14,784 nucleotides of DNA, taken from an uncultured Anaerolineaceae bacterium (GTDB lineage: Bacteria; Chloroflexota; Anaerolineae; Promineifilales; Promineifilaceae). This document shows positions 6,533 to 13,544 of the stretch, piece after piece. Location: contig CALBTC010000330.1 in assembly GCA_937967805.1 (NCBI GenBank), positions 1 to 14,784 on the forward strand, written 5' to 3'. A program made the translations under genes and the position numbers. The notes under the pieces are model-generated. The model was not told where the DNA came from. It worked only from the letters and a program-made list of their open reading frames with translations, and made no database searches. The number at the start of each line of letters is the position of its first letter. The stretch's first letter is position 1.

Positions 6533-7549
6533 TTTCTCCAACCTCGTCCCCGCCTCACTTTTGCGTGAAAGGGCATACAGCGCGCCGTACCCCTCAATTA
6601 CTATCGAGGCGGAGACGAGGCCATAGGCGATGGCTTGAGCTGGGTCACCGGTTTGGGCCAGGCCGACCATGAAGCCGCCGCAAAAGCTGTCGCCCGCGCC
6701 GGTGACGTCGGTGATGCGTGGGTCATTGGCCTGGTGGTAGGCAGGGAAGTGGGTGATGGTTTGGGTACGGCCGTTTACCAGCAGCACCCCCTCTGCCCCA
6801 TTTTTCACCACCACCCAACGCGCCCCCCATTCGGTAAGGGTAACGGCCGCTTCTGCCAAATCACTTTTTGTCCCAAACAGCGAGCGAATCTCCATTGCGC
6901 TGGGTAGAAAGACGTCTACTTGGGGCAAGATTTTTTTGATCAGTTCGCGGCGTTCTGGAATCATGTACCGTTCGCCCGGGTCTAGCGTAATCTGTGGCAC
7001 CCCAAGCTGCCGCAGCCGGGGCGGGACGTGCAGGTGGGTGGCCAGGGCGAGTGGGGAGAGGTGAACAGCTTGCACTGAGCGGCTCAACGCCGCTGCGCTT
7101 GCCGAAGTGACCGTAACTGACCGCCACTGTTCCGGCCAATCTTCCGGGCGCAGCGCCAGCGGTTCATAATTGTGCGGGTCATCCTGGCCGGGCGTGGAGT
7201 GAATGTAATTTTGCAGGGCAGCAGGCATGGGCTGGCCGATGCGGGCAAAGTGGGCGGCGGGATTGGTGTCCTCGCGACGGCCGTCCGGCAAATAGGCAAA
7301 AAAAGTGCGATGGTCCTGCGGCGTGGGCAGGCGTATTAAGCCCTCAATGCCAATGTGCTGCGTTGGCAGTTTGTTGAGCCACGCTTGCGGATAGTTGCTG
7401 CCAATGCGGGCCCACACGTTTACCGGCGCATCCCACAGCGCCGTACCTACGGCGGCATAAAGCCCATTACCGCCCACCATTTCTATCCGCGCCTCGCCCG
7501 CGTGGGTGATCAAATAATCAATTCGCATCCCGCCTGCTGTCACAAACAT
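6515..7549 (-). CDS. PfkB (ribokinase) family sugar/nucleoside kinase
   Basis: This 344-residue protein has the PfkB fold signatures: a Gly-rich N-terminal motif VGGNGLYAAVGTAL (25-38), and the C-terminal signature DVTGAGDSFCGGF (281-293) in which Asp287 is the catalytic base and GAG forms the anion hole. The family phosphorylates sugars or nucleosides with ATP in the cytoplasm; the specificity here is not recognisable. Residues about 110-150, a polar Pro-rich stretch with several charged residues, are longer than usual between the lid and the core. The first ATG (7549) has no ribosome binding site, but the sequence MFVTAGGMRIDYLI looks like the first beta-strand of the fold; Met8 preceded by GGCGGG is the alternative start. 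It converges on hisN, and both genes end inside one repeat. Confidence 0.88.
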   Translation of the reverse strand: MFVTAGGMRIDYLITHAGEARIEMVGGNGLYAAVGTALWDAPVNVWARIGSNYPQAWLNKLPTQHIGIEGLIRLPTPQDHRTFFAYLPDGRREDTNPAAHFARIGQPMPAALQNYIHSTPGQDDPHNYEPLALRPEDWPEQWRSVTVTSASAAALSRSVQAVHLSPLALATHLHVPPRLRQLGVPQITLDPGERYMIPERRELIKKILPQVDVFLPSAMEIRSLFGTKSDLAEAAVTLTEWGARWVVVKNGAEGVLLVNGRTQTITHFPAYHQANDPRITDVTGAGDSFCGGFMVGLAQTGDPAQAIAYGLVSASIVIEGYGALYALSRKSEAGTRLEKVKRDV

Positions 7550-7617
7550 ATTTTGTCAGTTTATCATCTGCATTCAAATTGGGCAGGTGTTGTGAACAAA
7601 ATTGGGTGCCGCTATGC

Positions 7618-7653
7618 TACAATATTTGGCAGGAGCCCCGGTTTTTTTTGGGG
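7618..7653 (+). promoter_or_regulatory. -10-like box and leader hairpin before the histidine kinase
   Basis: TACAAT (7618-7623), within GCTACAAT as at 1885-1892, is a plausible -10 box; no good -35 is seen, although TTGTGAACAA (7590-7599) is a short inverted repeat upstream. Downstream, CCCC (7636-7639) and GGGG (7650-7653) can pair around a loop containing a run of eight T. The GGGG is also the start of the ribosome binding site GGGGAAAG, so the hairpin could hide it. Confidence 0.3.
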
Positions 7654-7665
7654 AAAGAAAATTAT

Positions 7666-9168
7666 ATGGCGAGTAAGAACGTTTTTATGCTCGTATTGGA
7701 AAACGATTCAGAACAGAGGATTTCACAACTACTTTCCAAAATTTCCACCGATTTAGACGATATTCAGATACAAATTGCAACCAATGCTGAGACTGGGCTA
7801 ACCATTCTGCAAAAGACGTCTGTCACGTTGATTCTGCTGGGCTTGCCTTTCAGCGGCACCGTAGGCGATGGTTTGAATCTGCTCATACAACTGCGCCAGC
7901 TGAAGCCAGACGTACCCATTGTTGTTTTGGTGAATCAGGAAGCGATGGGTTTGGGTTTGCAGGCGCTTGAGTTTGGTGCATTTGCCTATTATTTTGAACA
8001 ACATTTATCGAGCAGTGTGCTGCAGCGGTTGATTAACAAGGCAGTGAATCAGCACACAAATTTGCAGGCTGCTTCCCGATTAAGTGAGCCGGATGTGATT
8101 CTTTTTAACTCATTGCCGGCCTGCGTTGCCGTATTGGATGAGGTGGGGTTGGTAACGGCCGTTAATCCAGAATGGCAACGGTTGTCCCACAAAACAACCG
8201 AACCATTAATCCTTGGTACTCGTCCTGGCAGAAACTTTTACCAGCTTTGCCAGCAGATTGAGCGCCCGGAAATTATGGCGGCGGTGCAAAAAGTGCTCGA
8301 TGACCATCAGGTAGGACAAGGGATTGAATTTTCCTGGCGAGAAGGTGCTCGGTTGGTTTGGTGGAAATTGTACGTCACGGCTTTGCGCTGGCCGCATGGC
8401 GGTGCGATTTTATCTATTCAGGATGTCACCGATGGCGTGGCCAACCAAATTCGTCTGAGCGCCTGCGAGGTTGAAATTTCTGAATTGAAAAATAATGTGA
8501 TTTCCCTTGTTCATGAACTGCGCACACCGCTAACCGCCATTCGCCTTTATCTTAACCTGCTAAAAAGTGCGGATGATTCTAAAAAAGCACATTACCTGAC
8601 GGTCCTGAGCCAGGAAACCGTTCATTTGGAACAATATGTTGATGATCTATTAACGCTGGCGCAGTTGGAACAAACGGACGAACCGCTTTTTAAGCCGGTA
8701 AACTTTGGCGATTTGGTGGAACAGGTGGTGACTGAGCAAAGGTCCGTTGCCACGGCTAAGGGTCTGACTTTGTCCTTAGACAAAAGTCAGGATGCTTTGA
8801 TCGTTCAGGGACAATCTCGTCTTTTAAGCCGGATTATCACAAATCTGGTGGCCAATGCAGTGCGCTATACAATTACCGGCGGCGTGAATGTTTTGGTAAG
8901 CCGCGATGAAACAGCAGGCCGGGTTGTGCTAAGGGTGGCAGACAGCGGTATTGGCATTGCCCCAGAGGTGCTGCCGCATATCTTTGAGCCTTTTTTTCGC
9001 TCGCCGCGGGCCCAGAGTTTAATCCAGCGCGGGTCCGGATTGGGCCTGGATATTGTGAAGCGCATTCTAACGATGCATGGCGGCAACATAGAAGTGACCA
9101 GTGAGATAAACAAAGGTTCTGTGTTTTTCGTTTTCTTGCCAGCTTATCAGGAACCATTTGAAGGTTAA
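7666..9168 (+). CDS. Histidine kinase with degenerate receiver and PAS domains
   Basis: I start this 500-residue protein at ATG 7666, preceded by GGGGAAAG and downstream of a -10-like box; the frame is open back to a TTG at 7579, but that lies before the putative promoter. Domains in order: receiver-like (about 5-128), PAS (about 140-258), HisKA with phospho-acceptor His283 in VHELRTPLTAI, and HATPase with N-box Asn397 (TNLVANAVRY), G1 Asp426 (ADSGIGI), F-box EPFFRS and G2 GSGLGLDIV (about 456-464). The catalytic half looks complete. The receiver has Gly59 where the phospho-accepting Asp is expected (LILLGLPFSG), Val89/Asn90 near the Thr/Ser position and Glu111 in place of the conserved Lys, so it should not be phosphorylated. 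There are no transmembrane helices, so it is cytoplasmic. No response regulator is adjacent, making it an orphan kinase. Confidence 0.92.
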   Translation: MASKNVFMLVLENDSEQRISQLLSKISTDLDDIQIQIATNAETGLTILQKTSVTLILLGLPFSGTVGDGLNLLIQLRQLKPDVPIVVLVNQEAMGLGLQALEFGAFAYYFEQHLSSSVLQRLINKAVNQHTNLQAASRLSEPDVILFNSLPACVAVLDEVGLVTAVNPEWQRLSHKTTEPLILGTRPGRNFYQLCQQIERPEIMAAVQKVLDDHQVGQGIEFSWREGARLVWWKLYVTALRWPHGGAILSIQDVTDGVANQIRLSACEVEISELKNNVISLVHELRTPLTAIRLYLNLLKSADDSKKAHYLTVLSQETVHLEQYVDDLLTLAQLEQTDEPLFKPVNFGDLVEQVVTEQRSVATAKGLTLSLDKSQDALIVQGQSRLLSRIITNLVANAVRYTITGGVNVLVSRDETAGRVVLRVADSGIGIAPEVLPHIFEPFFRSPRAQSLIQRGSGLGLDIVKRILTMHGGNIEVTSEINKGSVFFVFLPAYQEPFEG

Positions 9169-9187
9169 GCGAGGATGTTTTACTGGT

Positions 9188-10375
9188 TTATCGCCTGATC
9201 ACCTTAATTTGTTCGCTGTCGCGAATGCGGGAGATGCCGCCGCCGCCTTCAACGCTGCGCCCGCCGCCAAAGCCGCGAAAGTATGGCTCACCGATGAGTT
9301 GAGCGCGATAGGCGGCAAACAGGACGCCGGGCAGGCAGGTAAGCAGGGGCGAGAAACATTCACGGGTAGGCACGGCCGTTTCCCACGCAAGTTCAACATC
9401 AGGCTGCGCTGCTAATTTGCTGCCTCGTGGGGCAACCACTGCCACGCGCCGCCCAATCGCTCTGGCGGCAGTCACCAGCTCCAGCGCCCGGCTTTCATCC
9501 CAGCCGCCTGCGCCAATAAAAACGGTCGGCGTGGTTACCTGCCGGCCGAAATATTGCAGATGGGCCCACTCTTCTGTGTCCTGGCCGACGGCCGTATCGC
9601 CACTAGCCTCCAAAACTTTTGCCGCACTAAACAACGCCGTGCCATAATTGGGCCCTGCGCCACAAAAGACAAACTGATCGGCATCATGCCACGTCTCGGC
9701 AGCCTGCCGGGCGGCTTTGTCGCTCAGGGCGATGGTTTGGGCCATGAGTTCGGCCGCGTGGGCTAACTCTCGGCGCAGCTTGTTGGCCGTGGCTTTGCTG
9801 AGATGGCTGCGATGTTCCCCAAGCTGAATGGCGGTGAGATAAAGCGCCAGTTGGGAGGCTACATAGCTGCGCGTGCCGGGTACGATTTGACCTTGCAGTT
9901 CGGCGGGCAGAGGCGGAACGGCCTGCCCTGAGCCTGTCGAAGGGGCCGTTTCCAGCACCAATTCTGCCGCCTGTGCCAATGGCCTGTCTGGACTGCCCGT
10001 CAGGGCAACGGCCGTTGCCCCCGCCTGCCGCGCCAAAGCCATCGCCTCCACCGTGCGGCTCACCGCACCGCTGACCGACACGGCCAGCACCAGATTGCTG
10101 CCCTGGCCCGTTTCCGGCAGATAGCCGACAGCATAGCGGGCAAACTGCAGCGCCGTCATCGGTTCGCAGGGCAGCCCGGCCAGTTGTTCAAAGGCCAGCT
10201 CCGCGTTAAGGGGGGCAAAGTAGCTATCGCCGCAGCCGGTGAGGAACACGCGGGCAACTTTTTGGCCCAGGCTGGGGGAAATGGTGTGGCGAACGGCCGT
10301 CACCAGGGGATCAATCCGGTCCGACACCAGCTCGGGCAGACTGTCTATCTGTTGGTGCAGTGGGGAGCGGTTCAT
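9188..10375 (-). CDS. Double SIS-domain sugar-phosphate isomerase/deaminase-like protein
   Basis: This 395-residue cytoplasmic protein has two SIS (sugar isomerase) domains: the first around FLTGCGDSYFAPLNAEL (44-60) and AVSVSGAVSRTVEAM (98-112), the second around FCGAGPNYGTALFSAAKVLE (237-256) and DTEEWAHLQYF (266-276). It resembles the isomerase half of glucosamine-6-phosphate synthase but lacks the N-terminal glutaminase domain, so AgaS/FrlB-like deaminase or deglycase activity is more likely than GlmS. The substrate is unknown. Residues 145-152 (PSTGSGQA) come from an inserted 24-bp repeat in a loop just before the helix VPGTRSYVASQLALYL. AGGAAAG precedes the ATG. The gene ends 19 nt from the histidine-kinase stop (convergent) and is divergent from the surface protein. 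The C-terminal Gly-rich tail FGGGRSVEGGGGIS is odd for a SIS protein. Confidence 0.88.
   Translation of the reverse strand: MNRSPLHQQIDSLPELVSDRIDPLVTAVRHTISPSLGQKVARVFLTGCGDSYFAPLNAELAFEQLAGLPCEPMTALQFARYAVGYLPETGQGSNLVLAVSVSGAVSRTVEAMALARQAGATAVALTGSPDRPLAQAAELVLETAPSTGSGQAVPPLPAELQGQIVPGTRSYVASQLALYLTAIQLGEHRSHLSKATANKLRRELAHAAELMAQTIALSDKAARQAAETWHDADQFVFCGAGPNYGTALFSAAKVLEASGDTAVGQDTEEWAHLQYFGRQVTTPTVFIGAGGWDESRALELVTAARAIGRRVAVVAPRGSKLAAQPDVELAWETAVPTRECFSPLLTCLPGVLFAAYRAQLIGEPYFRGFGGGRSVEGGGGISRIRDSEQIKVIRR
9920..9947. mobile_element. 24-bp in-frame insertion of a CCCTGAGCCTGTCGAAGG repeat with GGCC duplication
   Basis: On the plus strand AACGGCC (9917-9923) is followed by TGCCCTGAGCCTGTCGAAGG (9924-9943) and then GGCCGTT (9944-9950). 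Removing 24 bp (one GGCC plus the 20-nt insert) restores AACGGCCGTT, the octamer that is scattered over the whole window. GGCC occurs on both sides (9920-9923 and 9944-9947) like a 4-bp target duplication. The insertion is exactly eight codons and adds PSTGSGQA to the SIS protein. The 18-20 bp word is a very common interspersed repeat in bacterial genomes; it is too short to code for its own movement. Confidence 0.7.
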
Positions 10376-10476
10376 GCGATTGCTTTCCTTTTTTGTCTTT
10401 ATGATCTGTAACGAATTTTGTAAGTACAGTATGGGAGAATAGTACTATGTGGAGCAATGTCTTGTTGTTCCAGGTA

Positions 10477-10562
10477 TGACAAACAATCGCTCACAAATAA
10501 GTGTTGAGGGGTGTGTAGTGTAGGTTAAGTAGTTTACCCATTTATTGTGAGCGATTGTCACA
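10477..10562. promoter_or_regulatory. Large operator-like inverted repeat in the divergent spacer
   Basis: CAATCGCTCACAA (10484-10496) and TTGTGAGCGATTG (10545-10557) are perfect 13-bp arms, extended by a few bases with one bulge (ATAA against TTTA). They flank a 48-nt G/T-rich stretch. The right arm also forms TGTGA-N7-TCACA (10546-10562), reminiscent of lac- or CRP-type sites but with one base too many for a CRP box. The element sits between the divergent SIS and surface-protein genes. Looping operators, a leader hairpin of the surface-protein mRNA or a small non-coding terminal-repeat element are all possible. Confidence 0.5.
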
Positions 10563-10608
10563 TTTCCCAAGAGGAATTTTACCACGGGGCTTGTGGAGCT
10601 AGGCAAAA

Positions 10609-13467
10609 ATGAACGCACAATTGAAGATATCGAGGCTGTTGGTTGGCGTGGTCTTTTTTTTGAGTGGACTGGTTTTTCTGGCAGGGTCTGCCATGCCGCT
10701 GCGAGCAGCGACAATTACCGTGACGACGACGCTGGATGAAAGTGATGGTAGCTGCAATGACGGCGATTGTTCTTTGCGCGATGCGTTGGGCACGGCCGTT
10801 TCCGGCGATACGATTTTGATCCCATCCGGCAGCTATGTGCTTGCCCTCGGCCAACTGGAAGTGACAAAAACTGTTGCCCTGGTTGGCGGGTTGCCAGCCC
10901 CCATTTTGGACGGCAATGCCAGTTCGCGCGTGTTCCAGGTGCCTTACAACGTTTCCCTCACCCTGAATAATCTCATCATCACAAACGGCAGCAGTGTTGA
11001 TGGTGGCGGTATTTCGGTCAACGGCGGTGAGTTGATCCTGATCAACAGTGAAATTCGGGGAAACAACGCCCATAATAACGGTGGCGGGATTTTTCTTGGT
11101 AACGGTACGATCCGGTTGAACAGCGGTAAGATTAGTCAAAATACGGCCGCGTTTGGCGGTGGTGGCATTTACAACATGGATGGCACGCTGGTGCAGAGCG
11201 GCGGCTGGATAGAAGGCAACAGCGCTGCGGCCGGTGGTGGTGTTTATGTAAATTTGCCAGATGCTGTTTACACAATCAATGAAGGATCGCTTCAGCAAAA
11301 TAGCAGCATCGCGCCGGAGTCAGGCGGTGGTGGTGTTTACGTGGCCCAGGGAACGGTTACGATGAACGGCGGGCAGATTTCTGAGAATAATGGCGTGCGT
11401 GGTGGGGGCATACAATCGGCAAATGGCAAGATCGTTTTAAATGGCGGTATGATTAATCAAAACCAGGCAACATACGGTGGTGGTGTTTACCTGTCATTTC
11501 CGGAAGCGTTTCTTACGCAAAACGGGGGTCAAATCAGCCAAAATATTTCTACTGCTCCAGATTTTGGTGGTGGCGGTGTGTATGGTTTTCAGGGAAGCAT
11601 GGCTTTAAATGGTGGATCGGTCAGTCAGAATACGGCCGTTGCTGATGGTGGTGGCATCAATATCCGCTTTGGCAATCTGGCAATCACCGGGGGAACGGTG
11701 ACCAACAACCAGGCAGGCGGGCAGGGGGGTGGCATCTTTGTTGAACAATCCATCCTGTCGATCACCAACCTGCAATTAGGCAATAACTTGGCCGGCCAGG
11801 GCGGCGGGCTTTTTGTTGGCACACCGGCCAACTTGACGATGACGCAAACGGCCGTTTACAGCAACACAGCTTCAACAGATGGCGGTGGTCTGCTGCTCAA
11901 AGGGAACAGCCGGTTGACCAACACAACCGTCAGCCACAATCAGGCCGCCAATCACGGCGGCGGGCTCTGGTTGGGCACAGGAAACATTGGCTTACAAAAC
12001 GTAACCGTGGCAGAAAACAATGCGGCCAGCGGCGGCGGCGTTTTCAACAGCAACAGTACGGCTGAGTTGCACAACAGCTTGCTGGCCGGCAATCTGGCTA
12101 CCACAGGCCCAGACTGCGCTGGGGCTGCCGTTACCAGCAACGGTTACAATCTGGTTCAGAACAGCACAGGGTGTGTGTTGCAGGGAAATTTAACGGGCAA
12201 TATTTTAGGGCAAAATCCAATGTTGCTCCCCCTCACACTTTACAGCGGCCAAACGTATATCCACCCCCTTCATGCTGACAGTCCCGCCATTGATGTTGGC
12301 GATCCGCTGGATTGCCCGACCACCGACCAGCAAGGGCGCCCGCGCCCGCTGGACGGCAAACTTGAGGGCACGGCCGTTTGCGACATTGGCGCGTTTGAAT
12401 ACGGTATTCCGCTGCGCATTGGTGATGTCACGGTAACGGAAGGGGACAGCGGCTCAGCGATGGCTAACTTTCCTATCACGCTCGACTTTGCCGCGCCGGT
12501 GACGATTACGGTGGCTTATGCCAGCAGCGATCAAACGGCAGTAGCCGGGCTCGATTACACGGCCGTTTCCGGCACGCTGACGTTTAGCCAAGGGCAAACC
12601 AGTAAAACCATCGCCGTTGCTATTCTCGGCGATTTGTTGGACGAACTGGATGAGACGTTCATTATTACCTTAAGCAACCCGGTGAACGCTTATCTGGCAA
12701 AGAGCCAGGCGATTGGCACCATTTTAGATAACGATCCATTGCCCAGCCTCTCCATTAATGATGTGACCCTGACCGAGGGGGACAGCGGGAGCAAAACAGC
12801 CAGCTTCAGCGTGACGCTCAATGTGCCCAGCGGCAAAACCGTGCAGGTCAACTATGCCACGGCCAACGGCACAGCCACGGCCGGCGCAGATTATGCAGCC
12901 ACATCCGGCACGCTCACCTTTACCCCCGGCCAAACCAGTAAAACTGTTTCCGTCTCTGTGCTGGGCGATCTGCTGGATGAAGACAATGAAACCTTCAGCG
13001 TGAATCTGAGCAATCCGCAAAATGGTACGCTTGGCAAGAGTCAAGGCATCGGCACCATTCTGGACAACGATCCTCTGCCTGTGCTCACCATCAACAACGT
13101 CACGATCACCGAAACAGATGGCGCGCCGCAGACAATGGAGTTCACAGTGAGGCTGTCTGCCGCCAGTGGTAGAACGGTCACCGTGAATTATGCGACGGCC
13201 GATCAAACGGCCGTGGCCGGGCGAGATTACACGGCCAAGTCAGGCACGCTGACCTTCACGCCAGGGCAAACCAGCAGAACCATTTCCATCACAATTTTGA
13301 ATGATTTAATTGCTGAGCCCACAGAAACATTTGCTGTCAAGCTGAGCAACCCCGTGAATGCCACGCTGGGCGTGACCCAGGGAATTGGCACAATTTTGGA
13401 TAACGATCCGCTGCCACCTGCTGACTCAGATTATCTGGTTTATTTGCCGGTGGTGATACGGCCGTAG
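10609..13467 (+). CDS. Secreted CSLREA / right-handed beta-helix protein with three Calx-beta domains
   Basis: This 952-residue protein starts with a signal peptide (hydrophobic 9-30, likely cleavage after LRA33). A CSLREA-type motif follows (GSCNDGDCSLRDAL, 47-60), then a long beta-helix (about 90-490) built from rungs of the type GGGI-x-NGG-x-ISQN. The segment about 490-600 (DCAGA..., DSPAIDVGD, DQQGRPRP, CDIGAFEYG) is the usual capping module of such proteins. Three Calx-beta domains of exactly 112 residues follow (601-712, 713-824, 825-936), each with DYTAxSGTLTFxxGQTSxT and ending ILDNDPLP. The last 16 residues end YLVYLPVVIRP, a hydrophobic tail of the sort common on secreted Chloroflexota proteins, and may be a sorting signal. 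GGAGCTAGG precedes the ATG. The role is probably cell-surface adhesion or matrix; no catalytic residues are evident. Confidence 0.9.
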   Translation: MNAQLKISRLLVGVVFFLSGLVFLAGSAMPLRAATITVTTTLDESDGSCNDGDCSLRDALGTAVSGDTILIPSGSYVLALGQLEVTKTVALVGGLPAPILDGNASSRVFQVPYNVSLTLNNLIITNGSSVDGGGISVNGGELILINSEIRGNNAHNNGGGIFLGNGTIRLNSGKISQNTAAFGGGGIYNMDGTLVQSGGWIEGNSAAAGGGVYVNLPDAVYTINEGSLQQNSSIAPESGGGGVYVAQGTVTMNGGQISENNGVRGGGIQSANGKIVLNGGMINQNQATYGGGVYLSFPEAFLTQNGGQISQNISTAPDFGGGGVYGFQGSMALNGGSVSQNTAVADGGGINIRFGNLAITGGTVTNNQAGGQGGGIFVEQSILSITNLQLGNNLAGQGGGLFVGTPANLTMTQTAVYSNTASTDGGGLLLKGNSRLTNTTVSHNQAANHGGGLWLGTGNIGLQNVTVAENNAASGGGVFNSNSTAELHNSLLAGNLATTGPDCAGAAVTSNGYNLVQNSTGCVLQGNLTGNILGQNPMLLPLTLYSGQTYIHPLHADSPAIDVGDPLDCPTTDQQGRPRPLDGKLEGTAVCDIGAFEYGIPLRIGDVTVTEGDSGSAMANFPITLDFAAPVTITVAYASSDQTAVAGLDYTAVSGTLTFSQGQTSKTIAVAILGDLLDELDETFIITLSNPVNAYLAKSQAIGTILDNDPLPSLSINDVTLTEGDSGSKTASFSVTLNVPSGKTVQVNYATANGTATAGADYAATSGTLTFTPGQTSKTVSVSVLGDLLDEDNETFSVNLSNPQNGTLGKSQGIGTILDNDPLPVLTINNVTITETDGAPQTMEFTVRLSAASGRTVTVNYATADQTAVAGRDYTAKSGTLTFTPGQTSRTISITILNDLIAEPTETFAVKLSNPVNATLGVTQGIGTILDNDPLPPADSDYLVYLPVVIRP
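11233..11718 (+). repeat. Two 81-residue higher-order repeats in the beta-helix
   Basis: Units begin at GGTGGTGGTGTTTA (11233) and at the same word (11476), exactly 243 bp apart. Each unit holds three rungs, including a longer one with a shared insertion (NLPDAVYTINEGSLQQN and SFPEAFLTQNGGQISQN, then S-x-APE/D). This suggests duplication of a three-rung block rather than of single rungs. Confidence 0.65.
12409..13416 (+). repeat. Three tandem 336-bp Calx-beta units
   Basis: Units start at 12409, 12745 and 13081 with no length change. Protein identity is high (DVTxTEGDSGS, ATADQTAVAGxDYTA, GTLTFTPGQTSKT, GIGTILDNDPLP) but codons differ, so the duplications are not very recent. Calx-beta domains usually bind calcium through acidic residues in the loops, here for example DLLDExDET. 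Confidence 0.8.
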
Positions 13468-13479
13468 CAAGCATAGCAA

Positions 13480-13539
13480 AGACCCAAAGGGTTTCCTCTA
13501 AGTAAAGTTGCCATGAGTGATGCCAAACCCTTTGGGTCT
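13480..13539. terminator. Inverted repeat AGACCCAAAGGGTTT / AAACCCTTTGGGTCT between convergent genes
   Basis: Perfect 15-bp arms (13480-13494 and 13525-13539) flank a 30-nt spacer in the 77-bp gap between the convergent surface-protein and serine-hydrolase genes. Position suggests a bidirectional terminator; neither side has a strong T-run and the loop is long. Each arm is nearly palindromic (CCC-AAA-GGG). It has the same AGA...TTT architecture as the element at 564-620. Confidence 0.6.
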
Positions 13540-13544
13540 GATCG

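Noticed and set aside
7579..7665. Upstream TTG start extending the histidine kinase by 29 residues
   Set aside because: The extension (with WQEPRFFLGKENY) spans the -10-like box and leader hairpin, while ATG 7666 has GGGGAAAG before it and begins directly with the receiver's first beta-strand.
10546..10562. CRP box TGTGA-N-TCACA
   Set aside because: The gap is 7 bases instead of the 6 of the CRP consensus, and the larger inverted repeat explains the symmetry better.
10579..11298. Minus-strand 239-codon open frame
   Set aside because: It is antisense to the signal peptide and beta-helix of the surface protein, whose repeats and domains are unambiguous; the frame is a by-product of repetitive codons.
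12409..13416. Very recent tandem duplication of Calx-beta units
   Set aside because: Unit length is identical, but codons and several residues differ throughout, so the copies are old.
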